Part shown: positions 1 to 7,593 of the stretch, piece after piece
How positions within the stretch are numbered: position 1 is the stretch's first letter
How the letters are laid out: every line of letters begins with the position of its first letter
Assembly: GCA_965246745.1 (NCBI GenBank)
Contig: OZ251980.1
Coordinates: 1,674,001 to 1,738,000, forward strand
Direction of reading: 5' to 3'
DNA from: JANXMY01 sp965246745
GTDB taxonomy: Bacteria; Armatimonadota; Armatimonadia; Armatimonadales; Capsulimonadaceae
Length of the DNA: 64,000 nucleotides
Program-made: the position numbers and the translations under genes
Notes under the pieces: model-generated
Seen by the model: the letters and a program-made list of their open reading frames with translations, nothing else
Databases searched by the model: none
Told to the model about the DNA's origin: nothing

Positions 1-104
1 TCGCCGTCGGGCCAGCGCCAGTAGTTGTGCACGACCCAGGCTTTGGACGCTTGGTCGGCCAACAGCACCAAAAGCGCGATCCCGTAGACGCCCCAGCGGC
101 TCAA
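1..104 (-). CDS. lspA: Lipoprotein signal peptidase (signal peptidase II), N-terminal fragment
   Basis: The frame entering from the left edge reads as the N-terminus of LspA, the inner-membrane aspartyl protease that cleaves signal peptides from diacylated prolipoproteins. A hydrophobic first helix runs into the family hallmark LADQASKAWV (residues 15-24), with the conserved Asp17-Gln18 and Lys21. The start is a TTG at 104, preceded by a G-rich Shine-Dalgarno-like stretch about 7 bases upstream and lying 18 bases past the stop of the DksA-like gene, so the two are probably co-transcribed. The association ileS, dksA/traR-like and lspA is common in bacteria and supports the call. About 34 codons are visible; the catalytic aspartates lie outside the window. 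Confidence 0.8.
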   Translation of the reverse strand, partial: MSRWGVYGIALLVLLADQASKAWVVHNYWRWPDG

Positions 105-122
105 AATTCACGCCCCAAGCGC

Positions 123-497
123 TTAATCTTCAAGCGTGTTCTCCGCCTGCGCCACGGTAAGATTGGCATACGGCAGCGCTTCGAGCCGGGCTTCGGGGAT
201 CGGCGTGCCGTCAATGTCGGATAGGCCATAAGTGCCTTCGTCTATCTTTTGGAGGGCGCGGGTGACTTTGGCAAGCATCCGGTCCATGTTTTCAATCGCG
301 GCTTGGTCGCGCTCGCGGTCAAAGAGATTGGACGCTTCATCGGCGGGATCGTTCGGGTCCGCCGCCGACAGCTCGCCGGCCGCGCCTTCCTCGGTGTCGT
401 CACGGTCGGGTCCGGCGTACTGCTCGCGCTCGGTTTCCAGCCGCGTTTTTTCGTCGAGAAGCACTTGCTTGAAGTGCGCGATTTTGTCTTCGGTCAA
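123..497 (-). CDS. DksA/TraR-family protein without zinc-finger cysteines
   Basis: This 124-residue protein has the DksA/TraR layout: an N-terminal helix (residues 1-35), an acidic middle rich in Asp and Glu, a second helix (60-85), and a C-terminal block YGLSDIDG...IPEARLEALPYA that aligns with the family zinc finger (YGxCxxCGxxIxxxRLxAxPxAxxC). Every cysteine of that finger is missing and the whole protein contains no Cys, so it cannot bind zinc in the usual way. Members of the family bind the RNA polymerase secondary channel and modulate initiation, often with ppGpp; whether this one still does is inference. It starts at a TTG with GGAG just upstream and sits between ileS and lspA. Confidence 0.8.
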   Translation of the reverse strand: MTEDKIAHFKQVLLDEKTRLETEREQYAGPDRDDTEEGAAGELSAADPNDPADEASNLFDRERDQAAIENMDRMLAKVTRALQKIDEGTYGLSDIDGTPIPEARLEALPYANLTVAQAENTLED

Positions 498-516
498 TTT
501 GGTCTCCGTTGTCAGA

Positions 517-650
517 AGCGAGGGAATAAATTCCTCTCGCTGAATGGCGTCCTTCGGACGACGGACTTGTCTATGCTTGCAATTTGTCTATGCTTGCAAT
601 TCTTGCATCCAAAGGATGCCATTCAGCGAGTGAAGTTTACTTCCTCGCTA
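517..650. repeat. Dispersed palindromic repeat R1, copy a
   Basis: The gap between ileS and the DksA-like gene holds an imperfect inverted repeat. The left arm (AGCGAGGGAATAAATTCCTC, then TCGCTGAATGGCGTCC) is mirrored by the right arm ending in TTTACTTCCTCGCT. The loop contains a 17 bp unit, TTGTCTATGCTTGCAAT, present twice in tandem (about 569-602). Related copies occur at 3766-3923, 23946-24092 and 58912-59063, always between genes, so this is a dispersed non-coding element that can form a long hairpin. Confidence 0.85.
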
Positions 651-664
651 GAGTTCTCAGCCCC

Positions 665-3583
665 CTACCCCAGTCGCCGGGACGCCACCTCGCCGTCGCT
701 CGACACCCGCCAGGCGCGGGCGCAGCCTGACGCGCACAACGCCGCCGGGTCCTCGCCGCCGTCGGGGACCGCCACCCAGCAGCGGGCGCAGCGAGCGCCG
801 GGCGCGGGGCCGTTGTTTTCGACGCCCAGGCCCGCGACTTTGGACTCGCGCAGGGTGACCCGCGACACCAGAAACAGCCCCGGAAGCTGACTGAGATACG
901 GGCGCAGGGCCGCATAAGTTTCCGTGTCGGCGGTCAGCGTCACGCCCAGCTCCAGGCGCTTTTTGGTGCCTTCCAGCGCTTTGTTGACCGCTTCGCGGGC
1001 CAGCAGCAGCGGCTCCCAGCGGGCTTCGAGCGCGTGGCTTCTGAGGTCAGCGCGGTACGACGGCAGCGCAGCCAGCCCGACCGAGACGGGCTTGTCCGGC
1101 ACGGTCAGCTTTTGCCAGATTTCTTCCGCCGTAAACGACAAAATCGGGTACAGCAGGCGGGCCAGGCAGCTTGTGATCTCAAACAAGGCCGTCTGCGCCG
1201 AGCGGCGCTCGCGGGAGCCGGGCCGGAACGAGTACAAGCGGTCTTTCAGAACGTCTAAATAAAACGCGCTTAAATCTTGGGCGCAGAACGACAGCAGCGT
1301 TTGAGCGACGCGCGGAAACTCGTAAGCGTTGTACGCGCCGAGGCATTTATGCACGGCTTCGTTGAGCTTATGCAGCGCCCACAGGTCCAGCTCTTCAAGC
1401 TGATCGAGCGGGACGGCATGCAGGGCCGGGTCGAAATCGTACAAGTTGGACAGCGTAAAGCGCAGGGTGTTTCGGAGCGTCCGGTAGGAGGTTGCCGTTT
1501 GTTCCAAGATCGCATCGCCGACCCGCACATCGGCGAAGTAGTCCGACGACGCCACCCAGAGGCGCAGAACGTCCGCGCCGTATTTGTCCACGACGACCTG
1601 CGGGGCGACCCCGTTCATTATGGACTTGGCCATCTTGCGGCCGGTTTCGTCCAGCGTCCAGCCGTTGGTGATGACCTGCTTGTAGGGCGCTTCGCCTTTG
1701 GTGGCGACCCCGATCATCAAGGACGAGTTGAACCAGCCCCGGTGCTGATCGCCGCCTTCGAGGTACGCATCGGCAGGGTACGACAGCTCGGGCCACTGCT
1801 CCAAAACCGTCCGGCACGTGGACCCCGAATCGAACCAAACATCGAAGATGTCGGTTTCCTTCACAAACTCGGTTTCGCCCGTTTCCGGGTGCGCGTAGCC
1901 TTCAGGCAAAATCTGCTCGGCGGGCACTTCAAACCACGCATCGGTGCCCTGGCTCAGCACCAAATCGCGCACATAGCCGACCGACTCTTTGGTCAAAAGC
2001 GGCGTGCCCGACGGCTGCGCGTAAAAGACCGGGATGCCGACGCCCCACGCCCGCTGGCGCGAGATGCACCAGTCGGGGCGGCCTCCGACCATCGCATCAA
2101 TGCGGTTTTTAGACTCTTCCGGGAACCACCGAACACCGTCAATCGCTTTGAGGCACTTTTCGCGGTGGCCTTGATGGTCAATCGCCACAAACCACTGCCG
2201 GGTGGCCCGCTGCACCAGCGGGTCGTGCGAGCGCCAGCCCATCGGGTACGAGTGCATGTATTCTTCGCGGGCGAGCAAAGCGCCGGCGTCGGCCAGCCGG
2301 GCCATGACTTTTTCCTGACCCGCGCCGAGCGGCTCGCCTTCGAATTCCGCTCCGGCTTCATCGTTGAACCGGCCGTCGTCGGTCAAGACTTGCAGCAGCG
2401 GCAGGGGCGCACCGCCGTCTTTGTAGCCGCCCGCCGCCCGCCGGGCATTGCGCTTCAGGACAGTCAAGTAGTCGTCCTTGCCGTGCCCGCCCGCCGTGTG
2501 AACGACCCCGGTGCCGTCGGTGGTCGTCACATAGTCGGCCGGCAGCACCGGCGACTCGCGGTCAAATAGCGGGTGCCGGAAGACAAGTGTTTCCGGGCTA
2601 TGTTCGGGGGCCAGCAGCGCCGCGCCTCGGACAGTCCGCACGACTGACCAGCCGGAAAAGTTCGCCGCCGCCATCGCCGCGCCGAGCCGCGCTTCAGCAA
2701 CCAGATAAAAGTCCCCTTGATGCTCGGCAACCACATAATCTAAGCTCGGGCCGACGGCGAGGGCAACATTGGCGGGAATAGTCCACGGGGTCGTGGTCCA
2801 GATGATTGTGAAGCACCGCGCCGCCGGCGCATCGCCGAACACCCCGGCCTCATCGCGGAGCAGGGGAAAGCGGACATAAATAGACGGGTCGGTCCGGTCG
2901 GCGTACTCGATCTCGGCTTCCGCCAGCGCGGTCCGGTCGGCAAACGACCAAAAGACCGGCTTGCGGTCGCGGTAGACAAAGCCTTTGTCCACCAGCTCGG
3001 CGAACACATCCAGCTCTTTCGCCGCCATTTCGGGGGCCATGGTCAGGTACGGCTTGTCCCAGCGGCCCCGTATTCCCAGCCTTTGAAACTGCTCGGACTG
3101 GATGCCGACCCACTCCGCCGCGACTTCGCGGCACCGCCGCCGGATTTCCATTCGGGTCGGGGTGTGTTTTTTCTCGCGGAACTCTTTGGCGACCAGGACT
3201 TCAATCGGCAGGCCGTTGTTGTCCCAGCCGGGGACATAGGGGGCGGCATAGCCTTCCATCGAGCGGAACTTGGTGACCACATCTTTTAAAATCTTGTTGA
3301 ATGCGTGCCCGATATGGATGTTGCCGTTGGAGAACGGCGGGCCGTCGTGGAGCACGAATGTCCCGAGCGCGGTTTTCGGGGTCAGCGACTTGTCGTAGAC
3401 CCGCTGCTGCCGCCAGAACTCTAAAATCTGCGGCTCGCGCCTGGGCAGGTTGGCCCGCTGCGGGATGGAGTCGGGATTGGTGTCCAGGCCGTCGGGGTTT
3501 TTGGTGTCGGGCTTCGGGACATTGAGCGTCTTGCTGTAATCGGGTTTTGCGATGGTTTCTTCTTTTGTGATGTCTTCGGTCAT
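665..3583 (-). CDS. ileS: Isoleucyl-tRNA synthetase
   Basis: This 972-residue class I aminoacyl-tRNA synthetase charges tRNA-Ile with isoleucine in the cytoplasm. The ATP-binding HIGH motif is at residues 90-93 (NGNIHIGHAF), the CP1 editing domain follows, and the second signature appears as KMAKS in ETGRKMAKSIMNG. The C-terminus keeps a zinc-binding arrangement (CARCW...CASGCARAW). An unusual charged tail of about 40 residues precedes the catalytic core. I chose the ATG at 3583, which has AGAGG upstream and yields MTEDITKEE; the frame stays open further upstream but that extension is low-complexity and unlike the family. It is the first gene of a probable ileS, DksA-like, lspA unit. Confidence 0.96.
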   Translation of the reverse strand: MTEDITKEETIAKPDYSKTLNVPKPDTKNPDGLDTNPDSIPQRANLPRREPQILEFWRQQRVYDKSLTPKTALGTFVLHDGPPFSNGNIHIGHAFNKILKDVVTKFRSMEGYAAPYVPGWDNNGLPIEVLVAKEFREKKHTPTRMEIRRRCREVAAEWVGIQSEQFQRLGIRGRWDKPYLTMAPEMAAKELDVFAELVDKGFVYRDRKPVFWSFADRTALAEAEIEYADRTDPSIYVRFPLLRDEAGVFGDAPAARCFTIIWTTTPWTIPANVALAVGPSLDYVVAEHQGDFYLVAEARLGAAMAAANFSGWSVVRTVRGAALLAPEHSPETLVFRHPLFDRESPVLPADYVTTTDGTGVVHTAGGHGKDDYLTVLKRNARRAAGGYKDGGAPLPLLQVLTDDGRFNDEAGAEFEGEPLGAGQEKVMARLADAGALLAREEYMHSYPMGWRSHDPLVQRATRQWFVAIDHQGHREKCLKAIDGVRWFPEESKNRIDAMVGGRPDWCISRQRAWGVGIPVFYAQPSGTPLLTKESVGYVRDLVLSQGTDAWFEVPAEQILPEGYAHPETGETEFVKETDIFDVWFDSGSTCRTVLEQWPELSYPADAYLEGGDQHRGWFNSSLMIGVATKGEAPYKQVITNGWTLDETGRKMAKSIMNGVAPQVVVDKYGADVLRLWVASSDYFADVRVGDAILEQTATSYRTLRNTLRFTLSNLYDFDPALHAVPLDQLEELDLWALHKLNEAVHKCLGAYNAYEFPRVAQTLLSFCAQDLSAFYLDVLKDRLYSFRPGSRERRSAQTALFEITSCLARLLYPILSFTAEEIWQKLTVPDKPVSVGLAALPSYRADLRSHALEARWEPLLLAREAVNKALEGTKKRLELGVTLTADTETYAALRPYLSQLPGLFLVSRVTLRESKVAGLGVENNGPAPGARCARCWVAVPDGGEDPAALCASGCARAWRVSSDGEVASRRLG

Positions 3584-3652
3584 GGGAGGTCCTCTTCGGT
3601 CAGTCGTCTCGGCGCGTCGCCTGCGGGCGTGTTCAGAGGCTCCCAATCACGC

Positions 3653-3675
3653 GGCGCAGACGAGATGTCTGCGCC
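3653..3675. other. Hairpin in the ileS leader region
   Basis: Between ileS and repeat R1b lie about 180 bases of non-coding DNA. They contain a perfect 9-bp stem (GGCGCAGAC / GTCTGCGCC) and, reading on the ileS strand just before it, GGTGGAGCCGGC. The latter faintly recalls a T-box core, but the tRNA-contact bases would be UGGA rather than the UGGU expected for tRNA-Ile. I record the hairpin and do not call a riboswitch. Confidence 0.4.
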
Positions 3676-3765
3676 GGCTCCACCGTGTTGTCTGAAACTG
3701 TGCTGTCGGTTCGTTTTGGCATTTTTTGTGTGCAAATTGGAGAGCGAGGGTATGAAGGGCGAGGA

Positions 3766-3923
3766 CATGGGAAGCGAGAAGGAGGAAGCGAGGGAATGAA
3801 TTCCTCTCGCTGAATAGCATCCTTCGGATGTAGGAACGCTGAACGCCTGCGGGTCTCTCGTCCGAAGGACGTTATTCAGCGAGAGGAATTCATTCCCTCG
3901 CTTCCTCCTTCTCGCTTCCCATG
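3766..3923. repeat. Dispersed palindromic repeat R1, copy b (perfect arms of about 50 bp)
   Basis: The arm starting CATGGGAAGCGAGAAGGAGG and running to CTCGCTGAATA is repeated base for base in inverted orientation, ending CTCGCTTCCCATG. The loop holds a second small hairpin around TCCTTCGGA / TCCGAAGGA. This is the most symmetrical R1 copy in the window. It lies between the ileS leader and the 3' end of rfbD (both on the minus strand), where it could act as a transcription terminator or RNA-stabilising hairpin; no U-run is obvious. Confidence 0.9.
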
Positions 3924-3959
3924 CCCTTGCTCCTTATGCCCTCGCTCCCCTTTCCGGCC

Positions 3960-4859
3960 CTACTCAATCTTTCCGTGTTCCCGCGCCGATACGAGAAACG
4001 CCTCCAGGGCGTTTTCCCAGGGGCGCAAATTATCCCGGCCCATCAGCTCCAAAGCGTAGCGGCGCAGGACGCTGTACGCGGGGCGCTTGGTCGGCGAGCC
4101 GAACCGCTGCGCGTAATCGTCGGATGTAATCGGCGTGACGGGGACCGCGCTTTGGTTAGTTCTGGTGAGCACCGCTTCGGCAAAGCCGGCCCAGCTTGTT
4201 TCCCCGGCGTTCGAGACATGGTACACGCCGTACAGGCCCGTCCCGATAATCTGCATGATTGCGCTGACCAAATCTACCGTGTAGGTCGGCGTCCCGAATT
4301 GGTCCCCGACAATCGGCAGCTCGGGCTTGGTCTTGGCGAGATTGATCATTGTGTACGGGAAGTTTTTGCCGTGGACCCCGTACAGCCAGGACGTTCGCAC
4401 GACATAGCACTTGGAGCACGACGCCCGCGCGAGGTTCTCGCCGGCCAGCTTCGACGCCCCGTAATGGCTCAGAGGTTTCGGCGCGTCAAACTCCGTGTAC
4501 GCTGACCCCTTCGTGCCGTCAAAGACAAAATCGGTCGAGACCGCGACCAGCGCCGCGCCGACCGCTTCCGCCGCGCTCGCCACCGCCCACGACCCCAGCG
4601 CATTGACTTTGTAGGCCAGGTCGGGGTCCCGCTCGCAGCCGTCCACATTGGTATAGGCCGCGCCGTGAAAAACCAATTCCGGCTGCAATTCGGCAAACAG
4701 CGTCCGCACCGCGTGACTATCGGTAATATCGAGCGGCACGATGCCGTTCACTGCCGCCGGGCCGACATCGGTGGGAAAAATATGGTGCCCCGCCTCCGCA
4801 AACAGCCGCCGGGCATCCGTCCCGAGCATTCCCGCCGCGCCGGTGATGAGTATTCGCAT
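3960..4859 (-). CDS. rfbD: dTDP-4-dehydrorhamnose reductase
   Basis: The 299-residue protein is an extended short-chain dehydrogenase of the RmlD type, which reduces dTDP-4-keto-L-rhamnose to dTDP-L-rhamnose for surface polysaccharides. The N-terminus carries the NAD(P)-binding motif GAAGMLG (residues 7-13), followed by the RmlD-type stretches AAYTNVDGCE and STDFVFDG. The catalytic Tyr-x3-Lys is YGASK, and RTSWLYG is typical of the family. It stands alone here, without rfbA, rfbB or rfbC. A strong -10 box lies only 10 bases upstream of its ATG (see the promoter entry), so the mRNA should have almost no leader. NAD-dependent sugar epimerases are the alternative, but the RmlD motifs fit better. 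Confidence 0.9.
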   Translation of the reverse strand: MRILITGAAGMLGTDARRLFAEAGHHIFPTDVGPAAVNGIVPLDITDSHAVRTLFAELQPELVFHGAAYTNVDGCERDPDLAYKVNALGSWAVASAAEAVGAALVAVSTDFVFDGTKGSAYTEFDAPKPLSHYGASKLAGENLARASCSKCYVVRTSWLYGVHGKNFPYTMINLAKTKPELPIVGDQFGTPTYTVDLVSAIMQIIGTGLYGVYHVSNAGETSWAGFAEAVLTRTNQSAVPVTPITSDDYAQRFGSPTKRPAYSVLRRYALELMGRDNLRPWENALEAFLVSAREHGKIE

Positions 4860-4869
4860 AATTCCGCTT

Positions 4870-4900
4870 ATTATACCCCCAAACCGGCCCGCCGCGTCAA
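4870..4900 (-). promoter_or_regulatory. Promoter of rfbD, nearly leaderless
   Basis: On the minus strand, TATAAT (4870-4875) is preceded after 19 bp by TTGACG (4895-4900). Ten bases separate the -10 box from the rfbD ATG at 4859, so transcription should begin within a few bases of the start codon. The -35 box overlaps the stop codon of the upstream small SLH gene. Confidence 0.65.
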
Positions 4901-5133
4901 CGCCCCGGCTTCCCCGCCGGATACCCGGTCACAATGCCGCGCTGCCGCAGCGTTTCCACGGCAGCCGCCGCCCAGTGGTTTTTGGGCACATCCGAAAACG
5001 GCCCATTATGGACTGCGGGCCGGGGCTGAACGGGGGCAGGCTTGACGGCGGGCCGCGCCGGGCGGCTGGTTTGCGCCGCGCCCGGCGGGAGGCAGGTCGA
5101 GAGCAAAACGAGGCAAAGCATTGTGTATTTCAT
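4897..5133 (-). CDS. Small secreted protein with one S-layer-homology motif
   Basis: This 78-residue protein starts with a signal peptide (MKYTMLCLVLLSTCLPPGAA), then a Pro/Arg/Ala-rich linker of about 25 residues, then FSDVPKNHWAAAAVETLRQR and GIVTGYP. The last part is the conserved core of an SLH motif (FxDVpxxHWAxxAIxxLxxxGixxGyp). SLH motifs anchor proteins to the cell-wall polymer or outer surface. Three are normally needed for tight anchoring; a lone one at the C-terminus of so small a protein is unusual. It may be a complete miniature SLH protein or the remnant of a larger gene. No partner gene is adjacent. Confidence 0.7.
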   Translation of the reverse strand: MKYTMLCLVLLSTCLPPGAAQTSRPARPAVKPAPVQPRPAVHNGPFSDVPKNHWAAAAVETLRQRGIVTGYPAGKPGR

Positions 5134-5195
5134 GGGTTTTTTTCTGTTGGGCGTCTATCGTGTTATGCGTTCCCGAACCATACAATAAACTGTGC

Positions 5196-5398
5196 GGCGA
5201 CACAGCGAAGACGCTGAGAAACACACGCTTCTGCACTGGCAGACCCGGAGGGCTGCACTGGCAGCCTCGGAGGGCTGCACTGGCAGACCCGGAGGGCGCG
5301 GGGTTAAGATTGAACTTTTCTGAGTTCCGCGAAGCGGCACCTCCTGGCCGAAGGCCGTGTCGCCGTGCGTTTTAACGCATGGTTCTCTGACGCATGGT
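5196..5398. repeat. Dispersed repeat R2, copy a, with internal tandem repeats
   Basis: The element begins GGCGACACAGCGAAGACGCT and ends GGCCGTGTCGCCGTGCGTTTTAACGCATGG, i.e. with inverted termini. Inside, GCACTGGCAGACCCGGAGG (period about 24 bp) is present three times. Near the right end the ACCATGCGT-type terminus occurs twice. Related copies lie at 7447-7593 and 14638-14801. This copy abuts the stop codon of the RDD gene (5402). Confidence 0.85.
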
Positions 5399-5401
5399 CT
5401 C

Positions 5402-6292
5402 TTATTTCACGCCCCGGTACTGCTCAAACGCGACAGCGAGATATTCTAAAAAGTCGGCGTAGTTGACGGAAACGACGCCGGCGGGGGGGACGATGCCGAG
5501 GCGCTGCATCAGCGGGACGGCGAGGCGCATGGCGACCGGCTGCTGCACCTGCGGGGGGAGCTGCCAGCGGCGGTCAATGTAGTGCCGGACGGCCCGGTAT
5601 TCGGGCACGGTCATCTCGTAGACGTGCCGCCCGATGTCGGCCAGGGCATACGCGGCCAGGTGCTCGGGCAGGACGCGCGGCGGCGGGGCGAGGGCTTCGA
5701 GGGTCGGGACGCGCGGCGCACGCTGCTTGACGACCATCGTGCCTGCCACAAAGTCCCCGATCCGCTGGTAGCGGCCCGACACCAGCAGGCAAAGCACCGG
5801 CAGCAGAATGCACAGGCCGCCCAGCGCGGCGGTGCCGGGCTGACGGCCGAACACGCCGACGGAAATCAGCGCAAGCGCGACAATCGGCATGCCGTCAATG
5901 ATGCGGATCAAATTGCGGATAATCGCCGCAAAGATATTGATCGGATACCCGCCGTCGCGGATCACCCGCAGCCCAAGCTGCCGCTTGCCGGGGGTCTGGC
6001 CGTTCCAGCGGGTCTCAAACCAGATAAAATAGCCCCACAAAATCACAAACGCGGCGATCAGCGCCAGCGCCAGCTCAATCTGCGAGAAAAACGCCGCGAC
6101 CATCCCGCCCGCACCGAGCGCGGTGAAGTTGATGGCAATCGCCACAATGCCGGCCAAAATCCACATGCCGAGATAAATGACGCATTGAAACAGTGAGTCG
6201 AGGATGTTAGCGAGAAAGCGCGAGCCGATCCCGGCCAGCTCGTACTCGATCTCGATATTCTCGGGCGTGACCACTAAGATTTCGCGTGACAT
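5402..6292 (-). CDS. RDD-family integral membrane protein
   Basis: The 296-residue protein has the RDD domain in its first two thirds. EYELAGIGSRFLANILDSL (residues about 15-33) carries the conserved Arg and the Asp of the first transmembrane helix, two further hydrophobic helices follow, and the loop FETRWNGQTPGKRQLGLRVI is the family signature. A soluble C-terminal region of about 110 residues follows. RDD proteins are poorly characterised; some are proposed ion or small-molecule transporters. The ATG at 6292 (MSREILVVTPENIEIEYE) has GAGG upstream and matches usual RDD N-termini. It is divergent from the SpoIIM-like gene, a pairing often seen with DUF58 and MoxR ATPase genes; DUF58 is nearby at 8126. 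Confidence 0.88.
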   Translation of the reverse strand: MSREILVVTPENIEIEYELAGIGSRFLANILDSLFQCVIYLGMWILAGIVAIAINFTALGAGGMVAAFFSQIELALALIAAFVILWGYFIWFETRWNGQTPGKRQLGLRVIRDGGYPINIFAAIIRNLIRIIDGMPIVALALISVGVFGRQPGTAALGGLCILLPVLCLLVSGRYQRIGDFVAGTMVVKQRAPRVPTLEALAPPPRVLPEHLAAYALADIGRHVYEMTVPEYRAVRHYIDRRWQLPPQVQQPVAMRLAVPLMQRLGIVPPAGVVSVNYADFLEYLAVAFEQYRGVK

Positions 6293-6299
6293 AAACGGG

Positions 6300-6456
6300 C
6301 CTCGGCTGGTATAATTCAAGAAAGCCGGGGTTGTCAAAAACCCCGGCAAGGCAGTGTCCTTCGGACAAAGAGCCTGCCGAGCGCAGCGCTTTGGTTTCGT
6401 GCGAAGCACGCTTCTTTGCCGGGTTTCATAACCCCGGCACCCTCGGCTGGTATAAT
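6300..6456. repeat. Hairpin-rich insert flanked by 16-bp direct repeats
   Basis: CCTCGGCTGGTATAAT occurs at 6300-6315 and again, identical, at 6441-6456. The 125 bases between contain several small inverted repeats, among them CCGGGGTT...AACCCCGG, TGTCCTTCGGACA, CGTGCGAAGCACG and GCCGGGTT...AACCCCGGC. The arrangement looks like a small non-autonomous insertion with a target-site duplication in the shared RDD/SpoIIM intergenic region. The duplicated segment includes a TATAAT box, so the insertion may have duplicated a promoter. Confidence 0.7.
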
Positions 6457-6465
6457 CGGAGCACT

Positions 6466-7458
6466 ATGGCAATAGACGAACGGGCTTTTATCAACGGCAA
6501 GCGGGCGGGCTGGGAGATGCTTTCCACCATTGTCGAGCGCACCAAAAACGGCGGCCTCGGCAGGCTTTCCCGCGAGGAGCTGCCCGCGCTCGGCTCGCTG
6601 TACCGCCGCGCCGCCGCCGACCTTGCGTTTGCGCGGGCGCAGGGGGCCAATCCTAATCTTGTATTGTACCTCAATGAGCTGGTCGGCAACGCCCACGGCG
6701 TGATTTATGCCGAGGAAACCGGCGGCTGGTCGCGGGTCGGCCGTTTTCTGGCCTACGGCCTGCCGGCGACGCTGCGCCGCCGGATGCCGTTTGTGCTGGC
6801 CGCCCTGGCTTTGTTTTTAATCGGGACCGCCTGTGCGTACTCGCTGGTGCATCAGGACCAAACGCGGGTGACCTTGTTTCTGCCGGAGCAGTTCAAAGAC
6901 TCGTTTGAGGGCTGGAAACAGGGCTTCGCCGACCACGGCGACATTTCGGCGGGCGAAGGGGCGCTGTTTTCGTCGCAGCTTGTGACCAACAACACCCAGG
7001 TCGGGATTATCTCGTTTGCGACCGGCCCGACAGGCGTGATCCCGGTGTATTTCATGCTCAACAACGGCGCGATCATGGGGGCGCTGATTGCGGTGGTCCA
7101 GCCGACCGGCCACCTGAGCACGATGTGGGCCGGGATTTTGCCGCACGGGGTCTGCGAGCTGTCCGCGACCTGGATTTGCGGCGGGGCGGGCCTGCTGATC
7201 GCCTGGGCGCTGATTGCGCCGGGCCGCTTGACCCGCAAGGACGCGCTGATTGAGAACGGCCGGGACGCCTGCAAGCTGATGATCGGCACAATCCCATTGT
7301 GGGGCATCGCTGCGCTGCTGGAAGGCAATGTTTCGCACTCGTCGCTCCCCCACGGGGCCAAGTTCGCCCTCGCCGCCCTCCAAGCCGCCGCCCTGGTCTT
7401 CTACATCTACGGCAGCCGCCCGCGCCCTGCTGTTCAGCCGACGAAGACCATGCGTTAA
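6466..7458 (+). CDS. SpoIIM-like (DUF95) integral membrane protein
   Basis: The 330-residue protein belongs to the stage II sporulation protein M family. An N-terminal soluble helical part (LGSLYRRAAADLAFARAQG, a segment common in this group) is followed by a membrane part with about five hydrophobic helices and the conserved patches FMLNNGAIMGALI and ILPHGVCELSATWICGGAGLLI. In Bacillus, SpoIIM works in engulfment; in non-sporulating bacteria the role is unknown, so the name indicates family only. The ATG at 6466 follows CGGAG, and a TATAAT lies 9 bases upstream. The last residues (KTMR) and the stop codon are supplied by repeat R2b. Confidence 0.88.
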   Translation: MAIDERAFINGKRAGWEMLSTIVERTKNGGLGRLSREELPALGSLYRRAAADLAFARAQGANPNLVLYLNELVGNAHGVIYAEETGGWSRVGRFLAYGLPATLRRRMPFVLAALALFLIGTACAYSLVHQDQTRVTLFLPEQFKDSFEGWKQGFADHGDISAGEGALFSSQLVTNNTQVGIISFATGPTGVIPVYFMLNNGAIMGALIAVVQPTGHLSTMWAGILPHGVCELSATWICGGAGLLIAWALIAPGRLTRKDALIENGRDACKLMIGTIPLWGIAALLEGNVSHSSLPHGAKFALAALQAAALVFYIYGSRPRPAVQPTKTMR

Positions 7459-7593
7459 AACGCACGGCGACACAGCGAAGACGCTGCGAAGTACCGCTTC
7501 GCGGGAATTAAAGCAGGAGTAATTTTGTTTTAACCCCGCGAAGCGGCGTTTTGCGGCGTCCGCGCCGTGTCGCCGTGTGTTTTAACACATGGT
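7447..7593. repeat. Dispersed repeat R2, copy b, between two convergent genes
   Basis: The ends are inverted repeats: ACCATGCGTTAAAACGCACG at the left and its near-complement ending TTTTAACACATGGT at the right, each followed inward by GGCGACAC / GTGTCGCC. The middle carries CCGCTTCGCGGG and CCCGCGAAGCGG, a second nested palindrome. ATGCGTTAA at the left end is the last sense codons and stop of the SpoIIM-like gene; ATGTGTTAA on the other strand does the same for the DUF4240 gene. It could act as a bidirectional terminator for these convergent genes. Confidence 0.88.

Noticed and set aside
3584..3765. Possible T-box riboswitch upstream of ileS (GGTGGAGCCGGC followed by a hairpin on the ileS strand)
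   Set aside because: The tRNA-contact bases would be UGGA, which pairs with a discriminator U and not with the A of tRNA-Ile; I could not identify a specifier loop or antiterminator with confidence.
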